NCBI GenBank assembly: GCA_025352485.1
Contig: JANXTJ010000266.1
Location: 1 to 6,747, forward strand
DNA length: 6,747 nt
Reading direction: 5' to 3'
Origin: Salinibacterium sp.
Lineage (GTDB): Bacteria; Actinomycetota; Actinomycetes; Actinomycetales; Microbacteriaceae
In this document: piece after piece, positions 1 through 5,844 of the stretch
Numbering within the stretch: the stretch's first letter is position 1
Layout of the letters: each line of letters begins with the position of its first letter
Made by a program: the position numbers and the translations under genes
Notes under the pieces: model-generated
Databases searched by the model: none
The model's input: the letters and a program-made list of their open reading frames with translations, nothing else
What the model was told of the DNA's origin: nothing

Positions 1-111
1 TTTTTGCTGTACTTCGTCGGTTGAATTGGCACCACCGTCTGCGCTCGCGGGATCTGTGCCGCCGCGAAATGGCCGAATGTGCTGCCGATTGAGGAGAGCC
101 TGGCGGACTAG
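1..111 (+). pseudogene. Possible 3' end of a gene running in from the left edge (unidentified)
   Basis: Reading the plus strand from base 1 gives an open stretch after an in-frame TGA at 22-24, ending in ...VLPIEESLAD and a TAG at 109-111. Third codon positions in this stretch are about 79% G/C, as in the neighbouring genes, which hints at real coding sequence. If so, it is the tail of a gene that converges on the membrane-protein gene to its right, and the TGA at 22-24 would mean a nonsense mutation or frameshift. I recognise no family. A minus-strand frame is also open here, so the call is weak. Confidence 0.18.
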
Positions 112-156
112 CAAAAACGACGAGAGAAATTACGCTACCTCGCAGGCGCGTCCCTT

Positions 157-687
157 CTAGTGCACCGCGACTTTCATGACGATAACGACTATTCCCAGCG
201 CGCTGACACACGCGGCGGCCAGCGCTCTGGTGTACCACGGGAGGCGGTGGTCGCGAAAGGCAACCCAGCCGAGCAGCGCGAGGGACGCGACGGGTAGACC
301 CAAAGCTAACCAGTAGGCGGGTGCCTCGGGAAGTATCCCCAACGCCCCGCTGGCCAACAGCAAACACGGAAGAAAAGCCGCGTAGAGCATCCCGCGGGAC
401 TGAATCAGCCCTAGCCGAATAGCGCCGGAGAGAGCTGGGCCGGGATTGTCGCCGGTTGGGCTGGAATCTTTGCTGATGTGGGACAGCGCATCGCACAGCG
501 CGTGTGCCGCCCAAAACACAATGCTGGTGCTTAACGCCGTCACAAGCACTTGCTTATCCAGGTCATCGTCCTGCGCAGAGCCGATCACGGCAGAAATCAG
601 CAGCGTGCCGTAGATCAGCTGGGGGGTGACCAGCTGGCGGCGAACGGCTGCCCATACGTCTGAGCGGCGACGGTGGGTGGTTGTCAT
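157..687 (-). CDS. Small multi-pass membrane protein, unknown function
   Basis: A 176-residue protein with a short basic N-terminus (THRRR) and about five hydrophobic segments, roughly at residues 23-38, 46-67, 99-119, 124-143 and 153-173, so an integral membrane protein. The second segment carries FWAAHALCDAL, resembling the FWxAHxYA-like helix I associate with uncharacterised actinobacterial membrane proteins. That likeness is from memory and gives no function. The ATG at 687-685 has no Shine-Dalgarno sequence, but it overlaps the stop codon of the upstream agmatine deiminase remnant in an ATGA arrangement, so translation was probably coupled to that gene. With the upstream gene truncated, expression of this one may now be altered. 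No frameshift or missing segment is visible. Confidence 0.75.
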   Translation of the reverse strand: MTTTHRRRSDVWAAVRRQLVTPQLIYGTLLISAVIGSAQDDDLDKQVLVTALSTSIVFWAAHALCDALSHISKDSSPTGDNPGPALSGAIRLGLIQSRGMLYAAFLPCLLLASGALGILPEAPAYWLALGLPVASLALLGWVAFRDHRLPWYTRALAAACVSALGIVVIVMKVAVH

Positions 688-1049
688 CCGACTGGTTGCT
701 GACGGGTGGCGCAGTGGATACCGGCACCCCCGGCTGCCACACCGTCGATGTTGACCGGAACAATGTTGCGGCCCGGGTGCTGGTCGTGAAGGATCACGTG
801 CCCTACTTCTCGGTTACTCGACGCGGTGTGGAAATCAGTGCTGGGGATGTTTGGTTGAAGCGTAGCTCGTGTTCGGCCGGTGTTGACACGAACGACGTCT
901 ACGGTGTCGGCTCGGGCAACGACCTCGTCTTTCTCATGACGGTCTCGCGCGGAGGCGTTGTCAATGACTATTACCTTGAGCAACTTCCCGCTCCCCCTGC
1001 CGAGTGCGGACCCCATGAGCTTGCTCGCGTGGTGTCGGTGCGGCGGCAT
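684..1049 (-). pseudogene. aguA: Agmatine deiminase (PAD_porph family), C-terminal remnant
   Basis: The last 30 or so residues (HPGRNIVPVNIDG, then GGAGIHCATRQQP at 107-119) match the C-terminal signature of agmatine deiminases, GGG(N/G)IHC(I/A)TQQ, including the catalytic cysteine (C113). Further upstream, GKLLKVIVID resembles the family's GRxLEVIxI strand. The enzyme converts agmatine to N-carbamoylputrescine and ammonia in the cytoplasm. Family members have about 340-370 residues; only about 110-120 remain here, and the N-terminal part with the substrate and catalytic His/Asp residues is absent. The frame is closed by a TAG at 1076-1074. The middle of the remnant matches poorly, so it may carry further frameshifts or drift. 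The stop codon overlaps the next gene's start (ATGA, 687-684). The ATG at 1049 is simply the first one in the frame and probably not a real start. The family call rests on the C-terminal motif. Confidence 0.68.
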
Positions 1050-1305
1050 GGTCTTGTCGCGCGCTGACCGTACCTAGGTAGGTTCAGCGGATGCGACTCG
1101 CTGTCGTCGTTGACGCCCCCGGTGTCCCTGCCGCTTAATCGCCCACCCGATCGACCCGGCCTCATTTGAACGAACCACCGAGACTGCAGGATATGTAAGG
1201 CGCAACATCGAGTTCGCTCGACGGCTCGGCAGAGGGGTCCGTATCCGGAAGCGCGCGAGCTCAAATCACAAAAAGGTTACGCGCGCATATATTTTCCGTC
1301 TGCGC

Positions 1306-1334
1306 TTGAATATTCGGTCGAGGAGTAGTAAACT
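1306..1334 (+). promoter_or_regulatory. Candidate sigma70-type promoter for the permease-peptidase operon
   Basis: TTGAAT (1306-1311) and TAAACT (1329-1334) are separated by exactly 17 nt. Each matches four of six consensus bases. They lie in an AT-rich island about 90 nt upstream of the permease remnant, so transcription would start near 1341, at the edge of the TGAA/TTCA cluster. Assigned by eye only. Confidence 0.45.
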
Positions 1335-1340
1335 TAGACC

Positions 1341-1376
1341 TTGAAATGTTCATTCGATGCATGAATGATTATTCAA
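1341..1376. promoter_or_regulatory. Candidate operator: nested inverted repeats of TGAA/TTCA
   Basis: An inverted repeat TCATTC (1350-1355) / GAATGA (1363-1368) is nested inside an outer pair TTGAA (1341-1345) / TTCAA (1372-1376), with almost the same centre near 1359. Read as half-sites, TGAA or TTCA occurs at 1342, 1349, 1362 and 1372. The position just downstream of the predicted start site fits a repressor site. SorC/DeoR-type regulators bind palindromes of this general kind, and one is encoded downstream, but the link is inferred. Confidence 0.4.
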
Positions 1377-1404
1377 CCCAGCGTGGCACGGCCACCCGAA
1401 CACT

Positions 1405-1426
1405 GGAGTCAAAGATGTCGCGTTGA
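1405..1426 (+). promoter_or_regulatory. Ribosome site and ATG leading into a three-codon ORF
   Basis: GGAG (1405-1408) sits 6 nt upstream of ATG (1415-1417), the best translation start in the area. It reads Met-Ser-Arg and then stops at TGA (1424-1426), out of frame with the permease remnant. The permease frame's first TTG (1423-1425) overlaps that stop and has no ribosome site of its own. This looks like the preserved start of a former first gene joined to permease-internal sequence. Confidence 0.4.
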
Positions 1427-2019
1427 CGTTGGGCACACTGGGTATTTTCCAGGCGGCGGCACTCGTGGTCAGCGGGGCAACAACCGTTTACGTCTCACAG
1501 AATTCTGAGCTCATTACCCCGCTCTACACCTCCGCAGTCGCCGGAATTCCGCTGACATTCGTGTTGGGCGTTATTGCCGCAGCTCTGGCGTGGCTCATGT
1601 TGCGGTTCACCCGCGTGGGCCAGGGCATGACCGCGATCGGCAAGAACGAGTCGGGGGCAATCTTCTCCGCTGTGCGCACGCGCCGGCTGAAGATCGTCGC
1701 CTATGCGCTCTCGGGCTTCATGGCCGGTCTTGCCGGAATCACGATCATCGCGCAGGCCGGTTCGGCGTCATCCACTGGGCTGGGCAGCGATCTTTTGCTG
1801 CCCGGGATTGCCGCCGCCATCTTCGGCGGCACCTCAATCGCCGGTGGAGTCACGAATCCGCTCAACGTCATCTTTGGAGCGCTGACCGTTGCACTGGTGC
1901 CGATTGCAACGGCAGTCCTCGGAATCGCCGCACAGGCGCAGAGCTTGGTTTACGGCATCATCATCATCCTGGTCGTCGCGCTGACCCTCACCCGGTCTAG
2001 CCACGCGATCGTCAAGTAG
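1423..2019 (+). pseudogene. RbsC-like ABC sugar permease, N-terminally truncated
   Basis: The 198 residues match the C-terminal two thirds of ribose/simple-sugar ABC permeases (BPD_transp_2 family): TLGTLGIFQ strand, the cytoplasmic loop with GQGMTAIGKNESGAIFSAV (about 66-84) that contacts the ATPase, and GGTSIAGG (135-142), equivalent to the GGTSLAGG segment of RbsC. Six hydrophobic segments can be drawn (about 5-24, 38-60, 89-110, 121-142, 147-168, 174-190). Full-length relatives have about 320-350 residues, so roughly 130 N-terminal residues and the first transmembrane helices are missing. The frame runs open upstream only to 1369, and TTG at 1423 lacks a ribosome site. No ATPase or binding-protein gene is adjacent. 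The stop lies 15 nt before the peptidase gene, so they were one operon. Substrate cannot be told; probably non-functional. Confidence 0.8.
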
Positions 2020-2023
2020 AAGG
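2018..2023 (+). promoter_or_regulatory. Ribosome binding site of the peptidase gene
   Basis: AGAAGG overlaps the permease stop codon and lies 11 nt upstream of the peptidase ATG. This fixes that start and suggests coupled translation within one transcript. Confidence 0.5.
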
Positions 2024-2034
2024 CGTAGCTCAGC

Positions 2035-3529
2035 ATGCCCAGTGTGATTTCTCCCGCGGTAGCGACCAAGAACGTGCTCGTTGACCTTGAACCTCAGGAA
2101 GTCTTGGGGTTCTTCGAGATTCTCGCGAACATTCCCCGTGGTTCCGGCAACGAAGCGGGAGTGGCCGATTGGGTCGTTCGATTCGCCCAGGGCCTCGGGC
2201 TCGATGCGTTAAGGGACGAGCTGAACTGCGTTCTTGTGCGCAAACCCGGACAGTGTGGGCGCGAAAACTCTGAGCCCCTGATTCTGCACGGCCACCTCGA
2301 CATGGTTTGCGAGAAGGCCGAGGGGGTGGAATTCGACTTCGTCAACGACCCCATCGAGTTGATGATCGACGGGGATTTCGTTACCGCTCGCGGAACGTCG
2401 CTCGGCGCCGACAACGGCATCGGGGTTTCATACATTTTGGCGCTGTTGGCCTCGACCGATGTGCCGCATCCCCCGCTCGAGGTCGTTCTGACCTCGATGG
2501 AGGAGCTCGGCAAGGGCGGGGCAGCACAGTTCGATACCTCCGTGCTGAGCGGGCGCCGGATGATCGACTTCAACTGGATTTCCGACACCGAGATCTTGGC
2601 CGGATGCAGCGGCGACGTCACATTCACGGTCGACATTTCCGCAGACTTCGAGCGGGCCCCCGCCGCCAACACGGCGGCGAGATTACTTACCGTTCGCGGC
2701 CTGAAGGGTGGCCACTGCGAGTTCGACATCCAGCTGGAACGTGCGAACGCGTTGCAGGTGCTCGCGCGCGCGCTCAACGCGGTGCTCGATGTCGCGGCCG
2801 TCAGCGTGGCGTCTCCTTACGGCGGCGCGCAGAACAACGCCATCCCGGCCGACGCCGAAGCCGTGCTCGCGTTCCGCCCAGAAGACCTCGAAGCGCTAGA
2901 GACGGTCATTGCGGGCCTCAGCCGCGATCTGCAGCAGGAGTATGGGGTCGCCGACCCCGACATCCGTCTGGAGCTCGTCGCGGCACCTTCGCGGGAGAAG
3001 GTGTTCTCGGTTTCGGCCGCCCGACGCCTCGCCGCGGTTCTCCTGTTGATCCCGCACGGCGTGATTAGTTGGAACCTGCGCGTGCCCGGCCGAGTCGAGA
3101 CCTCGAACAACCTGGGCACGATTCGTCCCACCGAGTCGGGCGTTCAGCTCATGTCCACCATCACGTCCGCCGTAACCTCGCGCAAGCACGAGGTGTTCGA
3201 TCGTGTCCGCACGCTCGCGGGACTGGCAGGCGCCGGTGTCACCGTGGAAATGTACGGCCTCGACGCACCGGAGTTTCCGTACCGGCCCGATTCCGCACTC
3301 CTGGCGGTTGCCTCGGATGCCTACCGGTTCGTCATGGGAGCAGAGCCAAGCGTTGAGGTTTCGCAGTGTTCCTTGGAGCTCGGGATGTTCAGTCATCGTG
3401 TGCCTGTCGCGGACATTATTTCGATCGGCACTGAACTACACGCACTCCACTTCTTACGACGAGAAATTTAGCTACAAGTCTGTGGAACGCGTCTGGCCCT
3501 TTGTCAAAGAGGTGGTTTCTCGGCTCTAA
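2035..3529 (+). pseudogene. pepD: PepD-type M20 dipeptidase (aminoacyl-histidine dipeptidase family), frameshifted near the C-terminus
   Basis: Cytoplasmic M20 metallopeptidase of the PepD (beta-Ala-His/Xaa-His dipeptidase) type. Visible motifs: HGHLDMVCEK (85-94; metal His87, catalytic Asp89), GADNG (bridging Asp126), MEELG (catalytic Glu156, metal Glu157), GLKGGH (222-227), NAIPADAEA (268-276) and VETSNNLG (354-361). Length fits the family (about 485). The uninterrupted frame stops at 3471 after ...SIGTELHALHFLRREI. The expected ending, HSTSYDEKFSYKSVERVW...SRL, continues in the next frame to 3529, so a frameshift lies about 3430-3442. It separates the final metal-ligand His from the protein. 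Also, the family's LDSE metal Asp is Asn180 (FNWI), and HAGLECG has become SQCSLELG (443-450). Either decay is under way or this is a divergent subfamily with a sequencing error near the end. It sits 15 nt behind the permease remnant, suggesting use of an imported compound. Confidence 0.8.
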
Positions 3530-3572
3530 TGTCCCCCGGGTTGGGGGACAAGATCCCGTATCTTTTGGGACA
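3530..3572. promoter_or_regulatory. Candidate operator of the SorC regulator: TGTCCCCC / GGGGGACA palindrome plus a third GGGACA
   Basis: A perfect 8-bp inverted repeat (3530-3537 and 3543-3550, 5-nt loop) starts right after the peptidase's frame-corrected stop. A third GGGACA copy lies at 3567-3572, exactly 22 bp (two helical turns) from the one at 3545-3550. A possible -10 box TATTCT (3573-3578) touches the third copy. The layout suggests autoregulation by the downstream SorC protein. The hairpin has no T-run after it, so a terminator role is less likely. Confidence 0.45.
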
Positions 3573-3629
3573 TATTCTGGTGGTGGATGACTTTGCGGGC
3601 GGTTGGTTTTTTGCGGTGAGGGGATCAGG

Positions 3630-4631
3630 ATGGCAAATCTAGAGTCAGACGTCGAGAGCCAACGGCTGATGACAAAAGTTGCTCGGCTCTATCATTCGCG
3701 GGGAATACGGCAAACCGAGATTGCCGGTCGACTCGGCATTTCGCAGGCTCGGGTCTCGAGGCTTCTGCGCGCCGCAGAAGAGGCCGACATCGTTCGTACT
3801 GTGGTCGTCATCCCCGACGGACTTTACGCGGAGCTCGAGGAAGCTCTCGAGGAGGCTTACGGGCTCGATCAGGTTCACATTGTTGACACCGCGGATGGCG
3901 ACGAGGGTGAGTTGGCAATCGATCTCGGTCAGGCGGCGGCGGCGGTGCTGATGTCGCTGCCCGGGGAATCCCACACGATCGGGTTCACCTCGTGGAGTCG
4001 ATCTCTGCGTCAGATGGCTCTCGCGATGCGTCCAGTGCGGCATCCGGCGAAGATCACGGTGGTCGAGATGCTCGGGGATGTCGGACCGCCACGCCTCGAG
4101 CATGAGGCGACCAGGGCGACCCAACGTATTTCCGATCTCTTCGGGGCGGTACCGCTGTTTCTCCGAGCACCGGGTGTCCTCACCTCCCCGTCTCTGAGGG
4201 CAGCGCTGATCGACCATGACGCTCACACCAGGGAAGCGATCGCCGCGCACGACCGCATCGACCTCGCCCTAGTGGGTATCGGAAACTGCGAAATCGTGCC
4301 GCCGCTGGTAGCCGGGGATAACTTTTTCAGCGCGGAACAGTTCGCTCGGGCAAAAGCGCTCGGTGCCATCGGTGAGGTGAACCTGCGATTCATTGATGTT
4401 GACGGCAATGCCGTCGTCAGCGAACTCGACGATCTGGTTATCGGGGTAACGCTCACCCAGCTCAAGGCGGCAAAGCGGCGCGTCGGCGTGGCGGGCGGGC
4501 ACCGCAAATACCAAGCGGTGCGGGCTGCTGTTCGGGGCGGATGGATCAACACCCTGGTTACCGATGTGGTCACTGGCGAGCGGCTGCTCGCCGACAGGCC
4601 TGTTACCGGGGCGTCTGCACTCGTGCCGTAA
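3630..4631 (+). CDS. SorC-family (sugar-binding) transcriptional regulator
   Basis: A 333-residue protein with an N-terminal helix-turn-helix (about 27-48, IRQTEIAGRLGISQARVSRL) and a C-terminal SorC effector domain (about 65-321). The domain has the LALVGIG strand (212-218), GAIGEVNLRFIDVDG (245-259, equivalent to GAVGDIxxxFFDxxG), and the ending LVTDVVTGERLL (309-320, equivalent to LITDExTAxxLL). Family members bind phosphorylated sugars or related small molecules and repress or activate neighbouring operons. ATG 3630 is chosen because GAGGGG (3618-3623) lies 6 nt upstream; an in-frame TTG at 3603 is less likely. The sugar-phosphate loop usually reading GxGWGxT is GFTSWSRSL here, so ligand specificity may be unusual. 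The gene appears intact, unlike the two before it. It lies 100 bp after the peptidase with its own candidate operator. Confidence 0.88.
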   Translation: MANLESDVESQRLMTKVARLYHSRGIRQTEIAGRLGISQARVSRLLRAAEEADIVRTVVVIPDGLYAELEEALEEAYGLDQVHIVDTADGDEGELAIDLGQAAAAVLMSLPGESHTIGFTSWSRSLRQMALAMRPVRHPAKITVVEMLGDVGPPRLEHEATRATQRISDLFGAVPLFLRAPGVLTSPSLRAALIDHDAHTREAIAAHDRIDLALVGIGNCEIVPPLVAGDNFFSAEQFARAKALGAIGEVNLRFIDVDGNAVVSELDDLVIGVTLTQLKAAKRRVGVAGGHRKYQAVRAAVRGGWINTLVTDVVTGERLLADRPVTGASALVP

Positions 4632-4634
4632 ACC

Positions 4635-4649
4635 CGGTCGCAATGACCG
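4635..4649 (+). terminator. Weak hairpin after the SorC gene
   Basis: CGGTC (4635-4639) and GACCG (4645-4649) can form a 5-bp stem with a 5-nt loop just after the stop codon. No T-tract follows, so it is at best a weak or Rho-assisted terminator. Confidence 0.2.
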
Positions 4650-4692
4650 CAGAACCAAGGCGGACCATGCTTTTCGAGCGCACTCCCAGAGT

Positions 4693-4716
4693 GAGCCGAT
4701 CGGCTCCTGCTAGCCT
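4693..4716 (+). promoter_or_regulatory. Candidate extended -10 promoter overlapped by a 14-bp perfect palindrome
   Basis: GAGCCGATCGGCTC (4693-4706) is a perfect 14-bp palindrome. Two bases later comes TGCTAGCCT (4708-4716), an extended -10 (TGn plus TAGCCT) common in actinobacteria, with no clear -35. The palindrome therefore occupies the usual spacer and -35 region, a typical place for a regulator. The start site would be near 4723, about 50 nt before the secreted-protein gene. Confidence 0.4.
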
Positions 4717-4771
4717 GTTTGGCGGGGCACCTTACTGAAAGTCGGCAGATCCGCCCGCCGAAGCTATTCCC

Positions 4772-5461
4772 ATGACTTCTCCTTTTTTTATCCTCGACTC
4801 ACTCGTGGCGGCCGTTCGGCCACAGGGCGTGCGCGGATGGACGCGTCGAATGCTCCCGGTTGGCGTCGTGAGCGTCGTTTTCGGCCTCGTGTTGACGGCA
4901 TCCCTTGCTCCGCCTCCCGGCCCAACCGAGGCAGATCAGTGGGGCACCTACCTTCAGGCGCACGCCCAAAAGATCACGGTTTCGCAGGACGTCACGGCTC
5001 CCGCAGTGGCGCGTGACAACTATTCGGCAACGCCGGGTATCGCCACTCTCGCCGCGGGTGGCACCAATCACGACTGGGCGAAACTCGTGCTTCTGCTCGG
5101 GGGATTCCCGATGACCGAGACAAACGTCACCGTTTTCACCCGCTGGATGCGCCAAGAGAACGGCGCCGACAACTGGTGGAACCGCAACAACCCGCTCAAC
5201 AACGGCTGGGGGGCCCCCGGCGAGGGCGGCACCGGCACTAACGCCAACCTCGTTCTCGGCGCCCAGAACGCGGCGCAGGCGCTGCACTCCGTCGGGGGCT
5301 ACAGCGGGATCGTGGCCGCGTTCATGGCCTCAGCCTCGACCGAATCGATCGAACAAGCGATTTGGGCGTCTCCGTGGGCATCCGGCCACTACGCCAACGG
5401 CGGGCACTGGTCGTACGTTCCCGTTCCCGTCGTTAGTGCGCCGCCCGAGGCCTGGGGCTAG
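4772..5461 (+). CDS. Exported protein with a possible lysozyme-like domain
   Basis: A 229-residue protein. Residues 21-27 are basic (RGWTRRM) and 28-46 hydrophobic, followed by APPPGPTEADQ: a signal peptide, possibly cleaved near ASLA (43-46), or a membrane anchor, so the bulk lies outside the cell. The exported part (about 95-215) contains FTRWMRQENG (122-131), NWWNRNNPLNNGWG (134-147) and a hydrophobic helix around 177-187. A Trp-x-x-x-Glu helix followed by NPLN resembles small actinobacterial and phage proteins with a lysozyme-like fold, where Glu129 could be catalytic. This is a likeness, not a proven family match; cell-wall cleavage is inferred. The ATG at 4772 has only a weak ribosome site (CGAAG); GTG at 4829-4831, just before the basic stretch, would give a more ordinary signal peptide. 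It stands alone between the SorC gene and a tRNA. Confidence 0.72.
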   Translation: MTSPFFILDSLVAAVRPQGVRGWTRRMLPVGVVSVVFGLVLTASLAPPPGPTEADQWGTYLQAHAQKITVSQDVTAPAVARDNYSATPGIATLAAGGTNHDWAKLVLLLGGFPMTETNVTVFTRWMRQENGADNWWNRNNPLNNGWGAPGEGGTGTNANLVLGAQNAAQALHSVGGYSGIVAAFMASASTESIEQAIWASPWASGHYANGGHWSYVPVPVVSAPPEAWG

Positions 5462-5529
5462 AGCCGAGCTGTCGAGGCCCCGCGTCTCGGCGCGATTGCC
5501 GGACGGCATGCCCCCGTGAGCGCCCTCGG

Positions 5530-5558
5530 CTGGCGGCCACTCTCAGCGCTGGTATAGT
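5530..5558 (+). promoter_or_regulatory. Promoter of tRNA-Arg
   Basis: TATAGT (5553-5558), preceded by TGG (an extended -10), lies 17 nt downstream of CTGGCG (5530-5535), which matches the -35 consensus weakly. Transcription would start near 5565, about 18 nt before the mature tRNA. Confidence 0.55.
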
Positions 5559-5582
5559 TCCTAGGTTGGCTTCGGCCGGCAT

Positions 5583-5658
5583 GCGCCCGTAGCTCAGCGG
5601 ATAGAGCAATTGACTACGGATCAATAGGCCGGGGGTTCAAATCCCTCCGGGCGCACCA
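5583..5658 (+). tRNA. tRNA-Arg (anticodon ACG), CCA encoded
   Basis: A complete cloverleaf can be folded by hand. The acceptor stem pairs GCGCCCG with CGGGCGC, the D arm pairs GCTC with GAGC, the anticodon stem pairs ATTGA with TCAAT around loop CTACGGA (anticodon ACG at 34-36), and the T arm pairs GGGGG with CCCTC around TTCAAAT with one G-T pair. Discriminator A and CCA are encoded (5655-5658). The ACG anticodon is normally edited to ICG and reads CGU, CGC and CGA. Confidence 0.97.
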
Positions 5659-5682
5659 ATCAATCTCAGCCATATGAGAATC

Positions 5683-5709
5683 AAAACCCCCGGTCAGCCG
5701 GGGGTTTTT
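5683..5709 (+). terminator. Strong intrinsic terminator after tRNA-Arg
   Basis: CCCCCGG (5687-5693) pairs perfectly with CCGGGGG (5698-5704) around loop TCAG, followed by TTTTT (5705-5709). AAAA at 5683-5686 mirrors the T-run, so it could also work on the other strand. Confidence 0.93.
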
Positions 5710-5764
5710 GGTTTCCCGCGTCCGAAGGTTCTTGGCCTGTCGCTTGCTGTTATGTCTCAGGACT

Positions 5765-5828
5765 TCGGTGACAGTTCTGCCTCAGTAGATCGGTGACGGT
5801 TCTGGTGCTCTTGGTGGTGACACTTCTC
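5765..5828 (+). repeat. Three iterated GGTGAC-xx-TTCT repeats at 25-nt spacing in the IS left end
   Basis: TCGGTGACAGTTCTG (5765-5779), TCGGTGACGGTTCTG (5790-5804) and TGGTGACACTTCTC (5815-5828) start exactly 25 nt apart. They lie between the presumed terminal bases and the transposase gene, where transposase-binding sites are expected. Confidence 0.75.
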
Positions 5829-5844
5829 CTTCATTGTTTGAGGG

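Larger units (their letters stand above)
1050..1422. other. Gene-free stretch between two head-truncated genes
   Basis: No convincing gene is visible on either strand. The left part (to about 1260) is GC-rich and may hold unrecognisable remains of the missing agmatine deiminase N-terminus: the minus-strand frame around 1050-1264 is open but matches nothing I know. A 10-bp palindrome TACCTAGGTA lies at 1071-1080. The right part (1260-1380) is clearly more AT-rich and carries the candidate promoter and operator listed separately. Confidence 0.6.

Noticed and set aside
1..114. Minus-strand open frame that could continue the operon past the membrane protein
   Set aside because: No ribosome site and only a TTG start; composition alone cannot separate it from the plus-strand frame.
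681..1067. Plus-strand open frame of 128 codons with coding-like composition
   Set aside because: It is in exact codon register with the minus strand, so its composition mirrors that strand. The minus reading has the agmatine deiminase C-terminal motif, so the plus frame is taken as a shadow.
1071..1080. Palindrome TACCTAGGTA
   Set aside because: Short and isolated, with no promoter element or second copy nearby; too little to call a site.
971..1264. Minus-strand open frame of 97 codons
   Set aside because: Arg/Ser-rich composition, no family likeness, no ribosome site. It may include drifted remains of the agmatine deiminase, but this cannot be supported.
2025..2034. GTAGCTCAGC, like the start of a tRNA D arm
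   Set aside because: No acceptor, anticodon or T arm follows; it is only the leader of the peptidase gene.
5463..5491. GCCGAG...CTCGGC inverted repeat after the exported-protein gene
   Set aside because: Six-base arms, long loop and no T-run; not a convincing terminator.
5583..5760. Possible integration (att) site at the tRNA-Arg 3' end
   Set aside because: No repeat of the tRNA 3' end and no integrase gene is visible in the window. The IS begins about 95 bp downstream of the tRNA and belongs to a family not known for tRNA targeting.
5765..5828. Regularly spaced repeats that could suggest a CRISPR-like array
   Set aside because: Repeats are only about 15 nt and imperfect, with 10-nt gaps, and they sit inside an IS end beside the transposase.
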